From positions 1-52,542 of the forward strand of contig VGNE01000024.1 in the NCBI GenBank assembly GCA_016866215.1: 52,542 nt of DNA, written 5' to 3'. The notes under the pieces were generated by a model that was given only the letters and a program-made list of their open reading frames with translations, did not search any database and was not told the origin of the DNA. Every line of letters starts with the position of its first letter. Position 1 is the first letter of the stretch. This stretch comes from Chloroflexota bacterium. Lineage in GTDB: Bacteria > Chloroflexota > Anaerolineae > Anaerolineales > Villigracilaceae. Positions 7,608 to 16,600 of this stretch are shown piece by piece. The translations under genes were made by a program, and so were the position numbers.

Positions 7608-9818
7608 ATGTCAGAGAATTCTGTTGGAAAATCATACACCCGCATTGATGCCCGCGGCAAGGTCACAGGCGAAACACTTTACTCCGGTGACCTTGCCATG
7701 ACTGGCATGTTACATTTGAAAACCCTCTTTGCCGAACGCCCTCATGCGCGCGTGAAAGCCATTCACATTGAAAAAGCGCAAGCTGCAAAAGGAGTCGCGG
7801 CGGTTTACACAGCCAGGGACGTGCCGGTTAATGAATATGGTTTGCAAATCCCCGATCAACCCGTCTTGTGCGGACCTGGTTCAAGCAAACCATATACCGA
7901 CATCGTCCGCTTTATCGGAGATCAGGTTGCTGTCGTTATTGCCAATTCCGAGGCCGAGGCGGACGCGGCTCTGAAGTTGATCGAAGTGGAGTACGAAGAC
8001 CTGCCGCTCCTCACAGACCCGGTCACAGCCATGCGTCCCGACGCACCCCTACTCCACCCGGATCGAGGCGACACGAACGTTTGTGTCCACTACAAAATCC
8101 GCAAAGGAAATGTGGACGAAGCCCCCGCCAAAGCCGATGTGATTGTCGAAAGCGAATATCACACCCCGATACAGGAACATGCCTACCTACAGCCCGAAGC
8201 GGGCTTGGCTTATATAGACAGTGAAGGTCTTATCACAGTCGAATCTGGCGGGCAGTGGACTCACGCTGACCGTGAAACCATCGCGCACGCATTAGGCCTT
8301 CCCAACGAAAAAATCCGCGTGATCTACCCAGCCATCGGCGGAGCATTCGGCGGTCGCGAGGATCTGTCGGTGCAAATCACGCTGGCATTGGCGGCCATGA
8401 AATTGCGGAGACCGGTCAAGACCATCTGGTCGCGCCGCGAGTCGATCATCGGACACGGTAAACGCCACGCGGTTACATTGAAGGCAAAATGGGGCGCTAC
8501 CAAAGAAGGCAAGCTCGTGGCCGCTGAAATCGAATTGATTGGCGACGGCGGCGCGTACATGTACACCTCCAACAAAGTGCTTGGCAACTCGGCCATTACA
8601 TCCACCGGGCCTTACTTCATCCCCAATGTAAAAACGGATGTATACGGTGTTTACACAAACAACCTTCCTGGCGCGGCTTTCCGCGGTTTCGGTGCACCGC
8701 AAGCTTTGTTCATGGCAGAATCACAAATGAACAAACTGGCCGAAAAACTCGGCATGGACGCGGTTGAGTTCCGTTTGAAGAATGCGCTGAAAGACGGCGA
8801 CACCATGGGCGTAGGAACTCCGGCGCCAAACCCTGTCAGTATTATTCAATGTATTGAAGCCGCGCGGGATAAATTCAAGTGGAAGAAAAAGAGAGATCAT
8901 GGACAGAAGACCGTAGACCGTAAAAAAAATGGTCAATCGTCCATCGTCCGTGGTCGTGGATTCGCGGCCGGCTTCAAAAATGTCGGCTTCTCATTTGGGT
9001 ATCAGGAGAACTGCTGGGCGAAAGTTGAAATTCACGGCAATGGAAAAATGGAACGCGTCGTCGTTCACCATGCCGGCGCAGAAGTTGGACAAGGCACTCA
9101 CACTGTCATGGTGCAGATGGCGGCGCATGTTTTGGGTATCTCTGCAGACAAAGTGGAATTGCGGACTTCAGACTCAGCCACACAGGAAAACCCCGGCTCC
9201 GCTTCCGCATCCCGCCTGACTTTTATGGCTGGCAACTCCATCAAAGGAGCGGCGGAGTCGGCTTTGGAAAAATGGAAGGCAGAGGAACGCCCCGCGATTG
9301 CCGAGTTCAAGTATCTCGCGCCGCGTACCACGCCATTTGATAAAGAAACCGGATACTCGATGCCCAACTTCCAATATGCCTATGTCGCCCAGGCTGCAGA
9401 AGTGGAAGTGGATACCGAAACCGGTCATTTGCGTGTCATTCGCCTAGTCTCCGCTGATGACGTCGGTAAAGCCATCAACCCGGACCTTGTCATTGGGCAG
9501 ATTGAAGGCGCGGTTGTACAGGCGCAGGGATATGCCATTCTCGAAGATTACAAAACAAAAGATGGCATAGTATTGACCGACCAACTCAGCACCTATCTCA
9601 TCCCCACCATTTTGGATATTCCCGATTCGGTCGAATCGGTCATCGTTGAAGTGCCGGACCCGAATGGGCCTTGGGGCGCGCGCGGATTGGGCGAACTGCC
9701 CTTTCTGCCGGTTGCGCCAGCCATTGCCGCTGCCATTCACGATGCCACCGGAGTGTGGATCAACGAACTCCCATTCACGCCGGAGCGCGTTTTGCGGGCC
9801 TTGGGAAAGATCAAGTAA
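7608..9818 (+). CDS. Molybdenum hydroxylase, molybdopterin-binding large subunit (XdhA/CoxL-like)
   Basis: 736-aa catalytic subunit of the xanthine dehydrogenase family, which hydroxylates a carbon of an aromatic heterocycle or aldehyde using water. Visible hallmarks are GGAFGGRE (about 244-251), GAAFRGFGAPQ, the pterin-binding AGAEVGQGTHTVM, ENPGSASASR and, at the C-terminus, GARGLGELPFLP, whose Glu fits the catalytic base. It lacks the VAYRCSFR motif of CO dehydrogenases, so a purine/aldehyde-type hydroxylase is likelier. A repeat-derived insert lies at about residues 429-450. YqeB at the operon end suggests a selenium-dependent hydroxylase. The start at 7608 has AGGAAA upstream. Confidence 0.88.
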   Translation: MSENSVGKSYTRIDARGKVTGETLYSGDLAMTGMLHLKTLFAERPHARVKAIHIEKAQAAKGVAAVYTARDVPVNEYGLQIPDQPVLCGPGSSKPYTDIVRFIGDQVAVVIANSEAEADAALKLIEVEYEDLPLLTDPVTAMRPDAPLLHPDRGDTNVCVHYKIRKGNVDEAPAKADVIVESEYHTPIQEHAYLQPEAGLAYIDSEGLITVESGGQWTHADRETIAHALGLPNEKIRVIYPAIGGAFGGREDLSVQITLALAAMKLRRPVKTIWSRRESIIGHGKRHAVTLKAKWGATKEGKLVAAEIELIGDGGAYMYTSNKVLGNSAITSTGPYFIPNVKTDVYGVYTNNLPGAAFRGFGAPQALFMAESQMNKLAEKLGMDAVEFRLKNALKDGDTMGVGTPAPNPVSIIQCIEAARDKFKWKKKRDHGQKTVDRKKNGQSSIVRGRGFAAGFKNVGFSFGYQENCWAKVEIHGNGKMERVVVHHAGAEVGQGTHTVMVQMAAHVLGISADKVELRTSDSATQENPGSASASRLTFMAGNSIKGAAESALEKWKAEERPAIAEFKYLAPRTTPFDKETGYSMPNFQYAYVAQAAEVEVDTETGHLRVIRLVSADDVGKAINPDLVIGQIEGAVVQAQGYAILEDYKTKDGIVLTDQLSTYLIPTILDIPDSVESVIVEVPDPNGPWGARGLGELPFLPVAPAIAAAIHDATGVWINELPFTPERVLRALGKIK
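8893..8955. repeat. In-gene repeat of the GTCCATC family
   Basis: GACCGTAGACCG followed after an A-run by GGTCAATCGTCCATCGTCC, read in frame as a basic insert in the molybdopterin subunit. Same word family as 6617-6669 and 42469-42540. Confidence 0.65.
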
Positions 9819-9822
9819 ATAA

Positions 9823-9896
9823 CCCCTCACCCTGCCCTCTCTCTTTGGAAGAGGGGACTCCTTTCCCCTTTGGGGAAAGGCTGGGGATGAGGGCAG
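9823..9896. repeat. Intergenic palindromic element, CCCTCACCC family
   Basis: Follows the molybdopterin subunit. It contains a 9-bp perfect hairpin CCTTTCCCC/GGGGAAAGG and ends GATGAGGGCAG. A close relative lies at 39953-40034; shorter in-gene relatives lie at 6901-6948 and 19717-19763. Confidence 0.75.
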
Positions 9897-9924
9897 ATTC
9901 TACGTAAGTCCTAAAACAATCACT

Positions 9925-10800
9925 ATGCCCTTCCCTTATCTGAATGAAACCAAGGAATTAAATGAGACCGTCCGCCGGGAAATTGGCGGATCGTTTATCG
10001 CACTAAAGGATGGAGTCACACATTACGAGCTGAGTGGACCCAAAGAAGGTCGGGCTATTGTTCTTGTGCATGGCTTCTCCGTACCTTCTTTCATCTACGA
10101 TCCCACCTTTGAGTTTTTAGTGAATTCAGGCCTTCGCGTTTTACGCTATGACTTAATCGGCCGCGGATACTCAGACAAACCCCCTGCCCGATACGATATT
10201 CACCTTTTTGTAAATCAACTTAAAGACCTGCTTGATGCTCTCAAAATTTCCGAAGTGGATTTGGTTGGGCTTTCCATGGGCGCACCAGTCACCGTCGCCT
10301 TCATCGAATCATATCCGCGTTATGTACGCAAACATATGCTGATCGACCCCTGTGGCGCAAAACGCATTGAGCTATCCCGTCTGCTTGAGATTGCGAAACT
10401 GCCCATCGTTGGCGAACTGCTCATCGGTCTATTTGGAAGCGACAGCCTGCTCAAGGGTATTGCGGATGATTTCTTCGACCCAAAACTCGTGGAAATCTTT
10501 CAAACAAAATATAAAATACAAATGCAATACAAAGGTTTCAAACGCGCCATTTTATCCACACTGCGTAACGGGATGCTGGAATCATTCCTCGATACGTACC
10601 TAAAAATTGGCTTGTTGAAAAAACCAACCCTGATCTTTTGGGGCGAGAACGATAAAACCACCCCCTTTGAAGATCACAAACTGCTCCTTCAGGCACTGCC
10701 GCACGCAGAATTTCATCCCATAAAAAATTGCTCTCACATTCCACATTATGAGAAAACTGAGATCGTCAACCCGATCCTGCTGGAGTTTTTGTCGAAATGA
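9925..10800 (+). CDS. Alpha/beta hydrolase
   Basis: 291-aa alpha/beta-hydrolase-fold enzyme. The oxyanion motif LVHGFSVPS (about 48-56), the nucleophile elbow GLSMGAP (about 114-120), WGENDKTTP with the acid, and SHIPHYEK with the catalytic His form a complete triad. No signal peptide, so cytosolic. Substrate unknown (ester, lactone or C-C bond in this superfamily). It follows the molybdopterin subunit after an intergenic repeat and overlaps the next gene by ATGA, so it belongs to the same transcription unit. A hydrolase next to a heterocycle hydroxylase might open the hydroxylated ring or act on its product, which is speculative. Confidence 0.85.
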   Translation: MPFPYLNETKELNETVRREIGGSFIALKDGVTHYELSGPKEGRAIVLVHGFSVPSFIYDPTFEFLVNSGLRVLRYDLIGRGYSDKPPARYDIHLFVNQLKDLLDALKISEVDLVGLSMGAPVTVAFIESYPRYVRKHMLIDPCGAKRIELSRLLEIAKLPIVGELLIGLFGSDSLLKGIADDFFDPKLVEIFQTKYKIQMQYKGFKRAILSTLRNGMLESFLDTYLKIGLLKKPTLIFWGENDKTTPFEDHKLLLQALPHAEFHPIKNCSHIPHYEKTEIVNPILLEFLSK

Positions 10801-11291
10801 ACAAACAAGATATTCAATTACTTTACAAATACAACAACTGGGCGAGCTCCCGCATTTTGGATGCCGCTGAAAATTTGATCGAGGAACAATTCCTTGCGCC
10901 GGCCTCCTACCCGCATGGCGGATTGAGAAGCACGCTCACGCACACCCTGTTCGCCGAATGGCTCTGGCGCAAACGCTGGCAGGGCAATCCGCCTACTGTG
11001 TGGATCAAGCCTGAAGAATTCCCCACTTTCGATTCCCTCCGCACGCGCTGGAAGGAGGAGGAAAAAACGTTGAGTGATTTTGTGGCATCCCTCAGCGATG
11101 AAAAACTGAACGCCGTCTTTCATTACAAAACCACAAGCGGAGAGGCAAGGGAAAATATTCTCTGGCATGTTATGGCGCATGTCGTAAATCACGGCACGCA
11201 GCACCGCAGTGAAGCCGCCGCCATGCTCACGGAGTTGGGACACTCCCCCGGCGATATTGATTTAATGCTATTCCTGCGGGAAGGATCGTGA
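10797..11291 (+). CDS. DinB family protein
   Basis: 164-aa DinB/YfiT-type four-helix-bundle protein. Metal-binding histidines are visible in LRSTLTHTLFAEWLW (about 42-56) and MAHVVNHGTQHRSEAA (about 123-138), the usual His..His-x3-His arrangement. The family includes thiol-dependent transferases and uncharacterised damage-inducible proteins; the exact role is unknown. The start overlaps the hydrolase stop (ATGA) and the stop overlaps the next start by one base, so it is translationally coupled on both sides. Confidence 0.85.
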   Translation: MNKQDIQLLYKYNNWASSRILDAAENLIEEQFLAPASYPHGGLRSTLTHTLFAEWLWRKRWQGNPPTVWIKPEEFPTFDSLRTRWKEEEKTLSDFVASLSDEKLNAVFHYKTTSGEARENILWHVMAHVVNHGTQHRSEAAAMLTELGHSPGDIDLMLFLREGS

Positions 11292-12040
11292 TGTTTAAAA
11301 AACTAAAGAACTTCATCAACGACAACAGGTATAACATAGCCGTCTTTGTACTACTGAACACGGCCTGTTTGGTTTGCATTCTGCTCGTCGTGGCACGGAT
11401 CGCATATAGCGATTCAAACCGTCACACGGGCTTGATCTGGAATCTCTTCCTCGCCTGGATTCCCTTCATTCTGGCGTACATCGCCCATGCTGTCTCATGG
11501 AGGCGTATCTGGTTGTACCTCGTCATTCCAGTCATTGCCTTCCTCTGGTTGATTTTTTTCCCCAACGCGCCTTACATGTTGACCGACCTGCAGGACCTGG
11601 CGCGCCGCACAAGCGATGCGCCGCTTTGGTACGACGTACTCATTGTGGTTTGGTTCTCCTGGACGGGCATGCTGCTCGGTGTTATCTCACTCTATCTCAT
11701 GCAGGATATTATTTTTCGCACCTTTGGGCGTGCAGCGGGCTGGGTTTTCGTTTTTGCGATCTCAGGGTTGAGCAGTTTCGGTATTTATATCGGACGTTTT
11801 GTGCGCCTGAATTCATGGGATATTCTGCAAGACCCGGCAGAGACAGCCATGGAAATCCTCGGTCTCGCGGTTGACCCAAGCAGGCGCCTGGCGGCCTTCA
11901 CTCTCCTGTACACATTCTTCTTCATGTTCGTCTTCCTGCTTTTATATTCTTTCAGCCACATGTTGCAGGAACATCATGTCAAGGCGCAGAACACTCCCGA
12001 ACAGCTTGCCTCCACCCAACCTTCCAATGTCGTTCAATAA
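11291..12040 (+). CDS. DUF1361 membrane protein
   Basis: 249-aa integral membrane protein of the DUF1361 family, function unknown. About seven hydrophobic segments are visible, for example AVFVLLNTACLVCILLVVA, LVIPVIAFLWLIFFP and LYTFFFMFVFLLLYSF. The signature FFPNAPYMLTDLQDL lies after the third helix and FGIYIGRFVRLNSWD near the fifth. The ATG at 11291 overlaps the DinB stop by one base; the in-frame GTG at 11288 is an alternative. It overlaps yqeB by 14 bases. There is no clear functional link to the hydroxylase. Confidence 0.82.
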   Translation: MFKKLKNFINDNRYNIAVFVLLNTACLVCILLVVARIAYSDSNRHTGLIWNLFLAWIPFILAYIAHAVSWRRIWLYLVIPVIAFLWLIFFPNAPYMLTDLQDLARRTSDAPLWYDVLIVVWFSWTGMLLGVISLYLMQDIIFRTFGRAAGWVFVFAISGLSSFGIYIGRFVRLNSWDILQDPAETAMEILGLAVDPSRRLAAFTLLYTFFFMFVFLLLYSFSHMLQEHHVKAQNTPEQLASTQPSNVVQ

Positions 12041-12890
12041 CTTTCCCCTCATCCTCATTCGCGGCGGCGGCGACCTTGCCAGCGGTGTAGCCCTGCGCCT
12101 GCATCGCGTCGGTTTTCAGGCTGCCATTCTTGAATTGCCTGCTCCTCTCGCTGTCCGCCGCAAGGTTTCTTTTTCAGAAGCCGTTTACGAAAGCGTACAC
12201 ACTGTCGAGGATGTCACTGCACGCCTCGTTTCGGCCGACCAGTTTCAGGTCGCGTTGGAGGCGGGTGAAATCCCCGTGTTGATTGACCCCGAGGCAAATA
12301 TTCTGCGCAACCAATTTCTGACCAGTCCCAAATCCACTTTTGTAGTGGATGCGCGGCTGTTGAAGTCTGCTCCTGAACCACTGTTATCGGATGTCGCGCT
12401 TCACATCGGACTGGGGCCTGGATTCCGCGCAGGAGATAATTGCCACGCTGTGATAGAGACTTGCCGCAGTCATACCCTAGGCCGGGTGTTGTGGAGCGGA
12501 GAGACTCTACCCGATAGCGGACAACCCGAAGGCGACCCGCGGCGTGTGCTGCGCGCGCCAATCTCTGGCTGCGTAAAACCTCTCAAACAAATTGGCGATC
12601 ACTGCGTCGAGGGCGAGGAAATTGCGGAGATTCAATCATCAATACCCTTCGGGCACGATGTCGAAAATCGTAAATCCCCTTCGGACACGATGTCGAAAAT
12701 CGTCAGTCCATTCTCCGGCGTCCTGCGAGGGCTCATTCATCCGCGTGTGGAAGTGGCTGAAGGTATGAAGATCGGCGATATTGACCCGCGCGACGACTCC
12801 AGCATCTGTTTCCTTGTTTCAGATAAAGCCTTATCCGTCGGCGGCGGCGTGCTCGAAGCAATCCTGATCAAATTGAAAGAGATGGAATAA
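12027..12890 (+). CDS. yqeB: Selenium-dependent molybdenum hydroxylase accessory protein (EF2563/YqeB family)
   Basis: 287-aa protein of the EF2563/YqeB family. It starts with the Rossmann-type LILIRGGGDLASGVALRLHR and carries LLSDVALHIGLGPGFRAGD and RAPISGCVKPLKQIGDHC; the C-terminal KIVSPFSGVLRGLIHP is also typical. In other bacteria the gene accompanies selenium-dependent molybdenum hydroxylases and is thought to help mature their cofactor. Its place at the end of this operon therefore hints that the enzyme at 5670-9818 uses labile selenium. No selD or yqeC is in the window. The ATG at 12027 was chosen by homology; upstream in-frame sequence lies inside DUF1361. A two-copy 32-base repeat at 12646-12710 is read in two different frames and adds about 20 unusual residues. 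Confidence 0.85.
   Translation: MSFNNFPLILIRGGGDLASGVALRLHRVGFQAAILELPAPLAVRRKVSFSEAVYESVHTVEDVTARLVSADQFQVALEAGEIPVLIDPEANILRNQFLTSPKSTFVVDARLLKSAPEPLLSDVALHIGLGPGFRAGDNCHAVIETCRSHTLGRVLWSGETLPDSGQPEGDPRRVLRAPISGCVKPLKQIGDHCVEGEEIAEIQSSIPFGHDVENRKSPSDTMSKIVSPFSGVLRGLIHPRVEVAEGMKIGDIDPRDDSSICFLVSDKALSVGGGVLEAILIKLKEME
12646..12710. repeat. Two tandem 32-base units inside yqeB
   Basis: CCTTCGGGCACGATGTCGAA and CCTTCGGACACGATGTCGAA start at 12646 and 12678. Because 32 is not a multiple of three, the two copies give different peptides (PFGHDVENRK and PSDTMSKIV). Confidence 0.75.
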
Positions 12891-12921
12891 ATATTTCTCT
12901 ATCGTACCAATATCAAAATTA

Positions 12922-12985
12922 AACCGCGATGCTCCCAACATCTGCATCCCGAAAGAGCTTCGGGACGTTGCGTGGCTTTGCGGTT
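12922..12985. repeat. Intergenic palindromic element
   Basis: Outer arms AACCGC (12922-12927) and GCGGTT (12980-12985), inner hairpin CCCGAA/TTCGGG. Lies after yqeB and may serve as a weak transcription end. Confidence 0.45.
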
Positions 12986-13065
12986 CAAAAATTTTGTCTG
13001 TGCAAATAAAAAGACCTCTGGGATACTTCTAAAATCCAAAACTCAAACCTCAAATTGGAGACAAA

Positions 13066-13530
13066 ATGTACATTCGAATATTTCACCTAATATCCAGCGG
13101 ACTCGTTCTCCTCTCACTGCTCTCAGCCTGCGCGCCCAAAGCCACCCCCATTCCCGTGGATTTGGTCGGCACACGCGCGGCGGATCTGGCTTCCATGATG
13201 ATGACCCAAACCGCGGCCGCCTATTCCCCCACACCCCCGCCCACTTTCACGCCTGAGCCAACTGCAACTGCAACCATCGAACCCACCTCTGTAGTAATCA
13301 GACCTCCCACAATTAAAAATGGACCAGCAGCCTGTTATGTCAAACCTTCCACCTCATCCGCGCTCACCAGTAACATCACAGATACAAAGGTTGTGGAACT
13401 GCTTGCCATAGGAGCCACACCCGGCTGGTACAAAATCTTGAACCCATATTTCTACTCCCCTTGTTGGGTTGCTGAAAATAATTTAGATCTTGATAACAAC
13501 ATGGACCTTTCCACTTTTCCAACTGAGTAG
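13066..13530 (+). CDS. Secreted lipoprotein with SH3-like C-terminus
   Basis: 154-aa predicted lipoprotein. A type II signal peptide (residues 1-21) ends in the lipobox LLSAC (Cys21 lipidated). A Thr/Pro/Ala-rich linker (about 45-80: TPPPTFTPEPTATATIEPT) is followed by a compact domain (about 85-145) containing CYVKPSTSS, GWYKI and SPCWVAENNL, the pattern of bacterial SH3-like domains, with two Cys that could pair. It would be anchored on the outer face of the cytoplasmic membrane. GGAGA lies just before the ATG. Single gene; ligand unknown. Confidence 0.8.
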   Translation: MYIRIFHLISSGLVLLSLLSACAPKATPIPVDLVGTRAADLASMMMTQTAAAYSPTPPPTFTPEPTATATIEPTSVVIRPPTIKNGPAACYVKPSTSSALTSNITDTKVVELLAIGATPGWYKILNPYFYSPCWVAENNLDLDNNMDLSTFPTE

Positions 13531-13599
13531 CGGTTTTTATGGAGGTTTACTAAGCGAGCGGATGGAAGACTTTGGCTTTCAACTGCTCACTTTTTTATA

Positions 13600-13627
13600 A
13601 AGGATTTCTTCATTTGTATAAATCCTT
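13600..13627. repeat. Small inverted repeat
   Basis: AAGGATTT and AAATCCTT, an 8-bp perfect stem with a 12-base loop, downstream of the lipoprotein. No T-run follows, so a terminator role is doubtful. Confidence 0.4.
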
Positions 13628-13720
13628 ATTTGTCGGAGATTTCATGACCCAAGTGCAAAATATGAAAATGATGCCAGCCATGAACATTGCATCCACTTTA
13701 CTCATTTTTAAGGAGATTCA

Positions 13721-14395
13721 ATGCAACCCTACGTCCTTTCACTAAAAACCCTCTTCAAACAAAACGCGAACCCCGCGCAGGCGGGACCAATGAAGAAATA
13801 CATGCGTGACCAGTTCGATTATCTGGGAATAAAAACGCCGCTAAGAGTGGCGCTGCAAAATGAATTTATCAAGGAAAATGGACTTCCCCCACTTGATGAA
13901 CTCGATTCAATTTCACGCGATTTGTGGGGTTTGCCCCAGCGTGAATTTCAATACACAGCGACAAGTTTGATAGGGAGACTCGAAAACAAACTCGAACCCG
14001 AATTCATAACCACCCTTGAATATCTGCTCGTTACCAAATCCTGGTGGGATACGGTGGATACGATTGCGGGTAACGCAGTGGGCACTCATTTCAAACGTTT
14101 CCCCAAAGTACGCGAAAAATATCTCAAGAAATGGCGCAAGGCCGATAATTTCTGGCTGCGCCGCACGGCGCTGCTTTTTCAACTCGGCTACAAAAAAGAC
14201 ACCGACTTCGATCTGCTGTGCGAGATCATCCACGAAAATCTCGGCTCGGATGAATTCTTCATCAACAAGGCGATTGGCTGGGCGTTACGTCAATACGCAT
14301 GGACAGACCCCAAACCTGTGAAGAAATTTGTGAAAGCCACAAAGGAACTACATCCATTAAGTCGGCGCGAGGCGTTGAAGAATATTGGGGACTGA
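13721..14395 (+). CDS. DNA alkylation repair protein, AlkD-like
   Basis: 224-aa HEAT-like-repeat protein of the AlkD family, DNA glycosylases that remove bulky or cationic alkylated purines without base flipping. Family marks are the N-terminal AQAGPMKKYMRDQF, YLGIKTPLRVAL, LWGLPQREFQYTA, TKSWWDTVDTIA (the conserved Trp-Trp/Asp region), NFWLRRTALLFQL, FINKAIGWALRQYAW and the terminal HPLSRREALKNIG. Full length. AAGGAG lies before the ATG. Its last 100 bases overlap, on the opposite strand, the 3' end of a truncated haemoglobin relic. Confidence 0.9.
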   Translation: MQPYVLSLKTLFKQNANPAQAGPMKKYMRDQFDYLGIKTPLRVALQNEFIKENGLPPLDELDSISRDLWGLPQREFQYTATSLIGRLENKLEPEFITTLEYLLVTKSWWDTVDTIAGNAVGTHFKRFPKVREKYLKKWRKADNFWLRRTALLFQLGYKKDTDFDLLCEIIHENLGSDEFFINKAIGWALRQYAWTDPKPVKKFVKATKELHPLSRREALKNIGD

Positions 14396-14664
14396 TCACG
14401 CTCGATCTCGCCGATGGAAAAAGGGTTGTGCCTCTGGCGCAAACGGGGATGACCATATTTCTCGATATACAATGCAGGTCCGCCCGACCAGCCGGAGAGG
14501 AACATAAAAAGTTTCTCACGTGGCTGACTCAAACTCTTTGCATGAAGAGCACGGATATCTTTGGCTTCGGACGAGGTGTCCATGATGTCGTAAAAACGGT
14601 CAACAAGGGCGCGAAGTTTTGTTTCACCGCCGATCAGGTCATAGAGGGAGTTCAGTTCATTCAT
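14290..14664 (-). pseudogene. Group II truncated haemoglobin, C-terminus lost
   Basis: The first ~90 residues are a group II (GlbO-type) truncated haemoglobin: LYDLIGGETKLRALVDRFYD with the B-helix Phe-Tyr, KLFMFLSGWSGGP, YIEKYGHPRLRQRH with the proximal-His region, and PFSIGEIERDQ. The family continues with a conserved Trp (G8) and the G and H helices. Here, right after ERDQ, the frame instead reads the antisense of the alkD 3' end (about 14395 downward). The last ~30 residues are thus not haemoglobin, and Trp G8 and the distal helices are missing. Most likely a deletion joined the gene to alkD. A functional haem protein is doubtful. Confidence 0.65.
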
Positions 14665-14694
14665 GAATAAATTTTACCTTACCAAATCAGGAAT

Positions 14695-14710
14695 GCGGAC
14701 TGAAGTCCGC
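14695..14710. repeat. Short palindrome
   Basis: GCGGACTGAAGTCCGC, a perfect 7-bp stem. The core GACTGAAGTC recurs at 49984-49993. Confidence 0.5.
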
Positions 14711-14851
14711 GCTCCGCTAAACAAATACGAAAGCGGGTGCTGGATTAAATTATAAACTTGCATCAGTCCGCGTGAAAATTGCAGATTGAAGTTTGTACCC
14801 CACTTCACATATCAGGCTTTATAATTGCCGCACCACCTACAGGAGAAACCC

Positions 14852-16051
14852 ATGAACAAAGAAAATGAGGCAGTGATCTTAAGTGCAGCGCGCACAGCCG
14901 TTGGAAAATTTCAGGGCGGGCTGAGTAGTGTCTCCGCTGTAAAACTTGGCGCGGTCGCCGTCAAAGCCGCAGTGGAGCGCGCGGGCATTGACCCGAAAGA
15001 TATCGAAGAAGTTTTGATGGGCAACGTCGTTCAAGCAGGCAATGGGCAGGCCCCCGCGCGTCAGGCGGCGATCTTTGCGGGTATACCCGCAACTGTCGGC
15101 GCTACGGCTGTTAATAAAGTTTGCGGATCAGGCCTGAAGGCGGCCATGATGTCGGCGCAAGCCATCCGCGCTGGCGATGCCGATTTGTTCGTCGCAGGCG
15201 GAATGGAGTCCATGAGCCGCGCGCCGTATTTGGTCAGCGGGCGTTCGGGCGAACTTAAATTCGGCAATCAAACACTCACCGACGCATTATTAAACGATGG
15301 CTTGTGGGATCCTTTTGAAAATTGGGGCATGGGCAACGCCGCAGAATTCATCGCGGACGAATATGAGGTCACACGCGAGGCGATGGATGAATTCGCGCTT
15401 CGCTCGCATCTGAAAGCTGTTGAGGCTCAAGAAGCGGGACGCTTCAAGCTGGAAATTGTTCCCGTCCAAATCCCTGGACGAAAAGGTGAAGTGACCCTCT
15501 TTGACAAAGACGAGGGCCCGCGCAAAGACACCTCACTGGAGTCACTCGCGAAACTTAAACCCGCCTTCAAAGCAGACGGCAAAGTGACACCGGGCAATGC
15601 CTCATCCATGAACGATGGCGCGGCGGCAGTTGTGATTTCGTCTCGTGCTTACGCAGAAAAAAATAATCTCAAGCCCATGGCTCACATTATTGGCTACGCG
15701 CAGGCGGCTTTGGAGCCGAAGTATTTATTCGCTGCGCCTGCCTATGCCATGCCAAAGCTATTAAAGAAAATCGGCTGGACGTTGAAAGATGTTGACCTGA
15801 TCGAACTCAACGAAGCCTTCGCTGCCCAAGTCCTCGCGGACGGTCACGCCCTCGCCGATCAAGGCTGGGATTGGGACAAGGTCAACGTCAACGGCGGCGC
15901 GATTGCACTCGGTCACCCACTCGGCGCAAGCGGCGCGCGTGTGTTGACGACACTCATCTACGCATTGAAAGATCGCGGCTTGAAACGCGGTCTTGCGTCA
16001 TTATGTCTCGGCGGCGGTGAAGCTGTGGCGATGGCAGTGGAAGTGGAGTAA
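14852..16051 (+). CDS. Acetyl-CoA acetyltransferase (thiolase)
   Basis: 399-aa thiolase that condenses two acetyl-CoA to acetoacetyl-CoA or runs in reverse. All catalytic parts are present: [10 protein letters not shown] with the nucleophilic Cys (about 90), [19 protein letters not shown] with the His, and CLGGGEA with the second Cys. The start at 14852 has CAGGAGAAACCC before it; an in-frame ATG 27 bases upstream lacks such a site. It lies upstream of a DinB-like gene and a 3-hydroxyacyl-CoA dehydrogenase on the same strand. The two enzymes perform successive steps of short-chain acyl-CoA metabolism (butanoate or polyhydroxybutyrate type). Confidence 0.93.
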   Translation: MNKENEAVILSAARTAVGKFQGGLSSVSAVKLGAVAVKAAVERAGIDPKDIEEVLMGNVVQAGNGQAPARQAAIFAGIPATVGATAVNKVCGSGLKAAMMSAQAIRAGDADLFVAGGMESMSRAPYLVSGRSGELKFGNQTLTDALLNDGLWDPFENWGMGNAAEFIADEYEVTREAMDEFALRSHLKAVEAQEAGRFKLEIVPVQIPGRKGEVTLFDKDEGPRKDTSLESLAKLKPAFKADGKVTPGNASSMNDGAAAVVISSRAYAEKNNLKPMAHIIGYAQAALEPKYLFAAPAYAMPKLLKKIGWTLKDVDLIELNEAFAAQVLADGHALADQGWDWDKVNVNGGAIALGHPLGASGARVLTTLIYALKDRGLKRGLASLCLGGGEAVAMAVEVE

Positions 16052-16105
16052 GAGAGCAGAGACTAGTGACTAGAGATTGAGAATTGGAGAATTGGAGGAT
16101 TGAGG

Positions 16106-16600
16106 ATGGATAAAACTGAACGCGAATCGAAGATCGAACTCTACGGGCGTGGATTCGACTTGTTGAAAGCGGCATTGGCCGAGGTCCCGCAGGAGGCGAT
16201 GAAGTTCAAGCCTGAGCCGAAGGAGTGGAGCGCCCACGAGATCATCATCCACATCGCGGACTCGGAAACCAATGCGGCATTGCGCGCGCGAAAGTTGATC
16301 GTCGAACCCGGCGGCATGTTGATGGGCTATGACCAGGATCAATGGGCAAGCGAGTTGAATTATCACGAGCACGACCTCGATGATGCACTTGAGGCGACGC
16401 GCATTGCGCGGAAAACAACCTACGAGTTATTGAAGCGCCAGCCAGAGGAAGTGTTCACGCATTGGATCAAGCACCCCGAAATGGAAGGGCAATATACTTT
16501 TGATAAATGGCTCGACATTTATTCGCGGCATATCCCCGGGCATATCGAGCAGATAAGAGAGAACGTAAAAAAGTATACAGGTACACAAGTAGACAGGTAA
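16106..16600 (+). CDS. DinB-like protein
   Basis: 164-aa DinB-superfamily protein. [15 protein letters not shown] (about 43-57) and HIPGHIEQI (about 142-150) supply the metal-binding His pattern. The ATG at 16106 follows GGAGGATTGAGG; a TTG two codons earlier is less likely. The last residues (KYTGTQVDR) and the stop are encoded by a repeat element (16570-16645), so the natural C-terminus has been rewritten by the repeat. Function unknown; it lies between the thiolase and the hydroxyacyl-CoA dehydrogenase. Confidence 0.8.
   Translation: MDKTERESKIELYGRGFDLLKAALAEVPQEAMKFKPEPKEWSAHEIIIHIADSETNAALRARKLIVEPGGMLMGYDQDQWASELNYHEHDLDDALEATRIARKTTYELLKRQPEEVFTHWIKHPEMEGQYTFDKWLDIYSRHIPGHIEQIRENVKKYTGTQVDR

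Noticed and set aside
7608-9818. Aerobic CO dehydrogenase large subunit
   Set aside because: The characteristic Cys-containing VAYRCSFR loop is absent; the equivalent region reads GAAFRGFGAPQ as in xanthine-dehydrogenase-type enzymes.
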